A stretch of 47,885 bases of DNA from an uncultured Bacteroidales bacterium (GTDB taxonomy: Bacteria; Bacteroidota; Bacteroidia; Bacteroidales; UBA932): assembly GCA_934717185.1 (NCBI GenBank), contig CAKUYQ010000020.1, forward strand, positions 1 through 47,885, written 5' to 3'. The notes beneath the pieces were generated by a model that saw nothing but the letters and a program-made list of their open reading frames with translations, made no database searches and was not told the origin of the DNA. The position numbers and the translations under genes were made by a program. Positions 44,629 through 47,885 of the stretch are shown piece after piece. The number at the start of each line of letters is the position of its first letter. Position 1 is the first letter of the stretch.

Positions 44629-46836
44629 ATGAGAAAAACAATGAAATATTTGGCATCTGCTTTGGCAGTTTTATTATCTGTTGCCTCTTTTAATAACGCC
44701 GAGGCTCAGAAAGTACTTAAACCAAAGGTTAAAGGGCATTCAGCATTCATAATCTTTACAGACAGCAAGACTTTTGAGAACTGCAGCAAGGAGATTTTAG
44801 ATTATAAGAATATACTCGAAACAGAGAATCTGGCAACATACGTTGTTTATGACAACTGGGAGAATCCTGAGCCTGTAAAGTCACAGATTGAGAAGATTGC
44901 CGCAAAGAGCAAAGTTCCGGTAGAGGGAATGGTATTTGTGGGCAATATCCCTGTTGTAAGGGTACGTGGAGGCCAGCACATGACCACCGCTTTTAAGATG
45001 GATGAGGTTGCATATCCAATGACCGAAAGTTCTGTAACATCAGACAGGTTTTACGATACCCCAAGTCTTAAGTTTAGGTTTATTACTCAAGACAGCGTAA
45101 ACACCAATCATTTCTACTACTGGCTTACAGATGAGGGGGCGCAGCGAGTTGCTCCTGCATACTATTCGGCCAGGATACTTGTACCTAAACAGTTGGTTTC
45201 AGATACCGGAAAGGATGAGTACACACTTATGCGTTCATATCTTACAAAGGTTATAAATGCGCATAAAGAGCAGAATCAGTTGGATAAATATACCTACTTT
45301 GCAGGAAACGGCTATAACTCAGATTGTCTTACCCAGTGGAGACAGCAGCAGCTTGTCTTCTCATCTTACTTTGAGGATGCAAACGGTACATTCCTTAACT
45401 TTAGGATGAACCCTGTAATGAAAAAACGTCTGTTTACCTATATGCAGGACCCAACTACAGATGTATTCCTTTTTTATGAGCACGGTTCTCCCGACAAACA
45501 GCATATTAACGAGAATGCCGCTGCAGAGGGGTTGGAGGAGAGCATTGTAAACCTTCTAAGAGCTTCACGCAGTTATCTCCGTTACTTTAAAGGTGAGGAG
45601 CGTGATGCTGTGAGAAAGGATATATGCAAACATTTCAACTTGGATGAGAGGGTGCTGAGCAACGAGGTTCTTGAGCAGACAAAGGCTGAGGACAGAGAGT
45701 TTGGCAACAACAAGGATATGCTTCTTTCAGATCTTGTAAAACTTAAAACCGGTTCAAGAGTAACAATCTTTAACGCATGTTATAACGGCTCTTTCCACAG
45801 AGACGGTTATGTTGCAGGCTACCACATCTTTAATGATGGCAAAACAATTGTTACACAAGGTAATACTGTAAATGTCCTCCAGGATAAATGGGGTGAGCAG
45901 CTTATAGGAATGTTAACCCTTGGCGCAAGAGTGGGCTTCTGGCAGAAGGAGGTTGCTACATTGGAGTCTCACCTTTGCGGAGACCCAACATTTGCCTTTA
46001 CCCCGGCAGAGAAGGACAAAGAGGTTTTGTCGGGAAGCAGGTTAAACAATGCTCTTGCAAAAGAGAAAGGGGTTGAGTTCTGGAGCGGTGAGCTTTCATC
46101 CAATAATCCCAATCTTAGGACATTGGCTATTAAGAAACTTACCAACATTGCGTTGGACAGATATACGGCGGAGCAGAAGTTAGAGTTTGCAAAGACATTG
46201 TCTGATATTTACAACAGCGATGCCAATATGACCGTGCGCACTCAGGCTTTATATGATATGTCCTACATGGATTCCCCTCTTTTCCGCGAACTGTTAAAGA
46301 AGAGCCTGTATGACTATTCAGAGCTTATAAGCAGATTCTCTGCGCATTGGGCCGGCAAGACAGGTGATACCACATTGGTTCCAACACTTTTGGATCTTAA
46401 TACAAATGCAACCCAGTTGATGCGTGTAAACTATGCGACAGACGGAGCTTTAAGATCTTTTGCCGTTGATATTGCAGATGACGCCCCTCTAATGAAGGCA
46501 CATACATACATTGGCGAGGTATCTATCCCTCAATATACCCTTAAACCCGAATCGCAGAGGATTGCAAAGGGTGACAAACGTATGAAGATGAAACTCAGGT
46601 CTTTGCGTAACCAACAGGGCTATCCTTACTGGAAAGAGCTTGTCTCATACGTTAAAGATAATGAGCTTCCCGACAATATAAAGTTAATTATCTGCGAGGC
46701 CTTTGGTTGGATGAACTACCAGATAGAAAAGCCTGCCATTATAGAGAGCCTTAAGCAGCTTAAGGAGACATCGGGCTTGAGCAGTGAGGTTGTGGAGGAG
46801 ATTAATAAGAGTATCAAACGCTTGGAATGGCGGTAG
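44629..46836 (+). CDS. gingipain-like (C25-type) peptidase 3 with C-terminal helical repeats
   Basis: 735-residue exported paralogue with a signal peptide (ending NNAEAQ), GMVFVGNIPVVRVRGGQH, catalytic His in LFYEHGSPD (H285-G286), catalytic Cys in TIFNACYNGSF (C384), SHLCGDPTFAF, and HEAT-like repeats from about 470 to the end. The residue before Ala-Cys is Asn rather than Asp as in the other two. Last gene of the operon. Its TAG stop overlaps the first bases of a MITE-like element (46835 on), so the element's insertion may have set the present C-terminus. Confidence 0.85.
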   Translation: MRKTMKYLASALAVLLSVASFNNAEAQKVLKPKVKGHSAFIIFTDSKTFENCSKEILDYKNILETENLATYVVYDNWENPEPVKSQIEKIAAKSKVPVEGMVFVGNIPVVRVRGGQHMTTAFKMDEVAYPMTESSVTSDRFYDTPSLKFRFITQDSVNTNHFYYWLTDEGAQRVAPAYYSARILVPKQLVSDTGKDEYTLMRSYLTKVINAHKEQNQLDKYTYFAGNGYNSDCLTQWRQQQLVFSSYFEDANGTFLNFRMNPVMKKRLFTYMQDPTTDVFLFYEHGSPDKQHINENAAAEGLEESIVNLLRASRSYLRYFKGEERDAVRKDICKHFNLDERVLSNEVLEQTKAEDREFGNNKDMLLSDLVKLKTGSRVTIFNACYNGSFHRDGYVAGYHIFNDGKTIVTQGNTVNVLQDKWGEQLIGMLTLGARVGFWQKEVATLESHLCGDPTFAFTPAEKDKEVLSGSRLNNALAKEKGVEFWSGELSSNNPNLRTLAIKKLTNIALDRYTAEQKLEFAKTLSDIYNSDANMTVRTQALYDMSYMDSPLFRELLKKSLYDYSELISRFSAHWAGKTGDTTLVPTLLDLNTNATQLMRVNYATDGALRSFAVDIADDAPLMKAHTYIGEVSIPQYTLKPESQRIAKGDKRMKMKLRSLRNQQGYPYWKELVSYVKDNELPDNIKLIICEAFGWMNYQIEKPAIIESLKQLKETSGLSSEVVEEINKSIKRLEWR

Positions 46837-46957
46837 AAATTGTCTAAAAAAGGCAACTGCTACGTTACGCTCTGTTTTTAAATCCTCACGTACCTTTAGT
46901 ACGCTCCGGTATTAAAAACATCGCAAGCCTTGCATTTGCACTTTTTATACAACTTCT
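46835..46957. mobile_element. 123-bp MITE-like element with 26-bp terminal inverted repeats
   Basis: The left end (46835-46860) and the reverse complement of the right end (46932-46957) agree at 21 of 26 positions; both begin AGAA, then TTGT and TAAAAA. An inner dyad CGTAC/GTACG lies near 46891. No coding capacity. The CTCACGTAC...GTACGCTCCGG core recalls intergenic repeats I have seen in other Bacteroidetes, from memory only. Confidence 0.65.
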
Positions 46958-46969
46958 ACAGTGTCAGAT

Positions 46970-47253
46970 GGCGTTAGCGTTGGCTGTTTTTAAAAGTATA
47001 GAAAGTAATTAGAAACAGTTGTGAACGACTTGTCAATCAACGGAAGAGCGGTTGCCGAAAGCAGCTTATAGGAAACGGCGTCTGTTGAAGGACCGTTAGG
47101 ATGCAAAGCATACTAAAAGGGACGACTCAGCCGTTTCAAGCTGATTGAGAGCAATAGCAGTTGATTGACATGGAGAGAGGAACTGTTTCTGATTATGAGT
47201 TAAAAAACTTTGACAATTTAAGAGTAAAGAAAGGAGAGAAAGCTAAAGCTAAA
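46970..47253. repeat. composite GCYAAM repeat, copy R6, split by the RNA element
   Basis: The left part GGCGTTAGCGTTGGC plus AAAAGTATAGAAAGTA (46970-47006) and right part GTAAAGAAAGGAG then AAAGCTAAAGCTAAA (47224-47253) match copy R1 on either side of its AAGTATAGAA core. The structured element at 47007-47194 sits where R1 is continuous, as if inserted. Further TATAGTTTATAG words follow to 47342. Confidence 0.6.
47007..47194 (+). ncRNA. unidentified structured RNA candidate
   Basis: About 188 nt with nested helices and no ORF. P1 pairs 47007-47020 with 47181-47194 (14 bp, one G-U). A 10/10-nt internal loop follows, then P2 47031-47041 with 47160-47170 (11 bp). P3 is GAAACGGC/GCCGTTTC (47072-47079, 47130-47137), extended by AGCTT/AAGCT (47063-47067, 47138-47142). 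A small hairpin ATGC-AAA-GCAT (47101-47111) is flanked by TAG/CTA. Base composition is richer in G+C than its surroundings. A strong terminator follows at 47348. I could not match it to 6S, SRP, tmRNA, RNase P, a known riboswitch or a group I/II intron. The strand is assigned from the downstream terminator. Confidence 0.6.
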
Positions 47254-47347
47254 TAAAAGTTAATAGTTAATAGTGTATAGTTTATAGGGTAGAGATAAGG
47301 GCGTTGACATTGACTATAAACTTTTAACTATAAACTATAAACAAATA

Positions 47348-47388
47348 ATGGGATGGAAGTAACTGAATCTGCCATCCCATTTTTTTTA
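47348..47388 (+). terminator. strong terminator with no preceding protein gene
   Basis: ATGGGATGG (47348-47356) pairs perfectly with CCATCCCAT (47372-47380), followed by eight T. It lies 512 bp after the peptidase 3 stop, so it ends either a long operon 3' UTR or a transcript containing the structured RNA. Confidence 0.88.
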
Positions 47389-47506
47389 GGTATAACCGAT
47401 GGTTTCAAATTGATTGTGATGCAATGGATATAGAAATAAAAAGTAGGTGGAATGTCTTATTATGTTCAAATTTTTTTTAAACTGGGCGGTATGGAGCTTT
47501 TTTTAT

Positions 47507-47514
47507 TATATTTG
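47507..47514 (+). promoter_or_regulatory. -7 promoter element of the last lipoprotein gene
   Basis: TATATTTG matches TAnnTTTG, 79 bp before the start codon. No good TTG lies 20 nt upstream. Otherwise 47389-47593 shows nothing. Confidence 0.5.
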
Positions 47515-47593
47515 CGTTGGGCAATAGGAGCTCTTGCAGAGAGATTGATTGGGGTGTGCATAAAAACATATATACAACACATACATAAGAGGT

Positions 47594-47885
47594 TTATGAA
47601 ACGATTTAAAAAACTATCTCATTACGGTGTATTATGCGCTGTGGCAAGCCTTTGTACAATAGGCGTTCCGTCTTGTAGCAATGACTACGATGATACAGAG
47701 ATTAAGAAAGAGATTCAGGATGTAAAAGACAGGGTAGCCAAATTAGAGGAGTGGCAGAAGAGTGTTAACACAGACATTACAGCCATTAAAGGTTTGGTGG
47801 AGGCACTCCAGCAGAAGAACTTTATTACAGATGTAACCCCTGTAACAGAGGGTGGAGAGGAGGTTGGTTATACAATCACATTCCA
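47594..47885 (+). CDS. DUF4988/PL29-N-type surface lipoprotein (partial, runs off the window)
   Basis: The first 97 codons are present. A signal peptide with lipobox C27 (IGVPSC) is followed by acidic SNDYDDTEIKK and a coiled coil (about 35-75: VKDRVAKLEEWQKSVNTDI, IKGLVEALQQ). It then enters the ITDVTPVTEGGEEVGYTITF segment typical of DUF4988/PL29 N-terminal regions of Bacteroidetes surface lipoproteins. It resembles the phase-variable lipoprotein in plan but its DNA does not contain the 34-bp inversion site. The function depends on the missing C-terminal part. Confidence 0.85.

Noticed and set aside
47007..47194. Retron msr-msd, 6S RNA or group II intron remnant
   Set aside because: No reverse transcriptase is near, no domain V-like motif is present, and the multi-branched form does not fit the single long 6S hairpin. 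Left as unidentified.
47594..47885. Third member of the same inversion switch
   Set aside because: It encodes a similar SCSNDYDD tract, but the DNA differs from the 34-bp site at many positions, and no recombinase or headless partner is in view.

Overview
The window reads as chromosome of a Bacteroidales-type Bacteroidetes bacterium. It has a SusC/SusD pair, TonB-linked receptors, and lipoproteins whose lipobox cysteine is followed by acidic residues. Promoters repeatedly show the Bacteroidetes -7 element TAnnTTTG with TTG about 20 nt upstream, few genes have a Shine-Dalgarno, and the frdC-type cytochrome b and GGGtGRT families are present. Gene content leans to amino acids and peptides: histidine breakdown to glutamate, an acidic amino acid symporter, an Asp/Glu racemase, a SusCD pair without glycosidases, and three exported gingipain-like peptidases. 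No tRNA, rRNA or CRISPR array was seen.

Layout. 1-5.5 kb: a 145-bp tandem duplication in front of hutI-ftcD, then a symporter and a racemase on the minus strand. 6-10.7 kb: SusC/SusD. 11-13.1 kb: a lone sdhC/frdC and pyrH-frr. 13.3-22.7 kb: the most striking locus. An expressed surface lipoprotein gene (promoter, signal peptide, lipobox) and a headless, promoterless homologue in opposite orientation each start with the same perfect 34-bp sequence (13627-13660 and, inverted, 21517-21550). A tyrosine recombinase gene begins 30 bp beyond the silent copy. Inversion of the 7.9-kb segment would join the same signal peptide in frame to the alternative lipoprotein body. The methyltransferase and lgt genes lie inside the segment and would flip with it. 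22.7-25.1 kb: a decayed XRE regulator, an ATPase plus PD-(D/E)xK-like pair (possible antiphage module), and a truncated second integrase start.

25.2-33.3 kb: pgk, the GGGtGRT/NifU-like pair, cysS, an AAA/DUF4143 ATPase and small membrane or secreted proteins. 33.6-46.8 kb: a probable operon of a Cys-rich membrane protein, gingipain-like peptidase 1, TonB receptor, DUF4876-type lipoprotein, DUF6850-type barrel, a short leader-like ORF with a terminator, and peptidases 2 and 3. 46.8-47.9 kb: a MITE-like element, a strongly structured RNA candidate nested in a repeat, a terminator, and the start of a third coiled-coil surface lipoprotein.

A family of composite intergenic repeats built from GCYAAM hexamers occurs in at least six intergenic regions and appears undescribed. 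Functional names rest on recognised motifs; regulatory and inversion claims are inferences from sequence.
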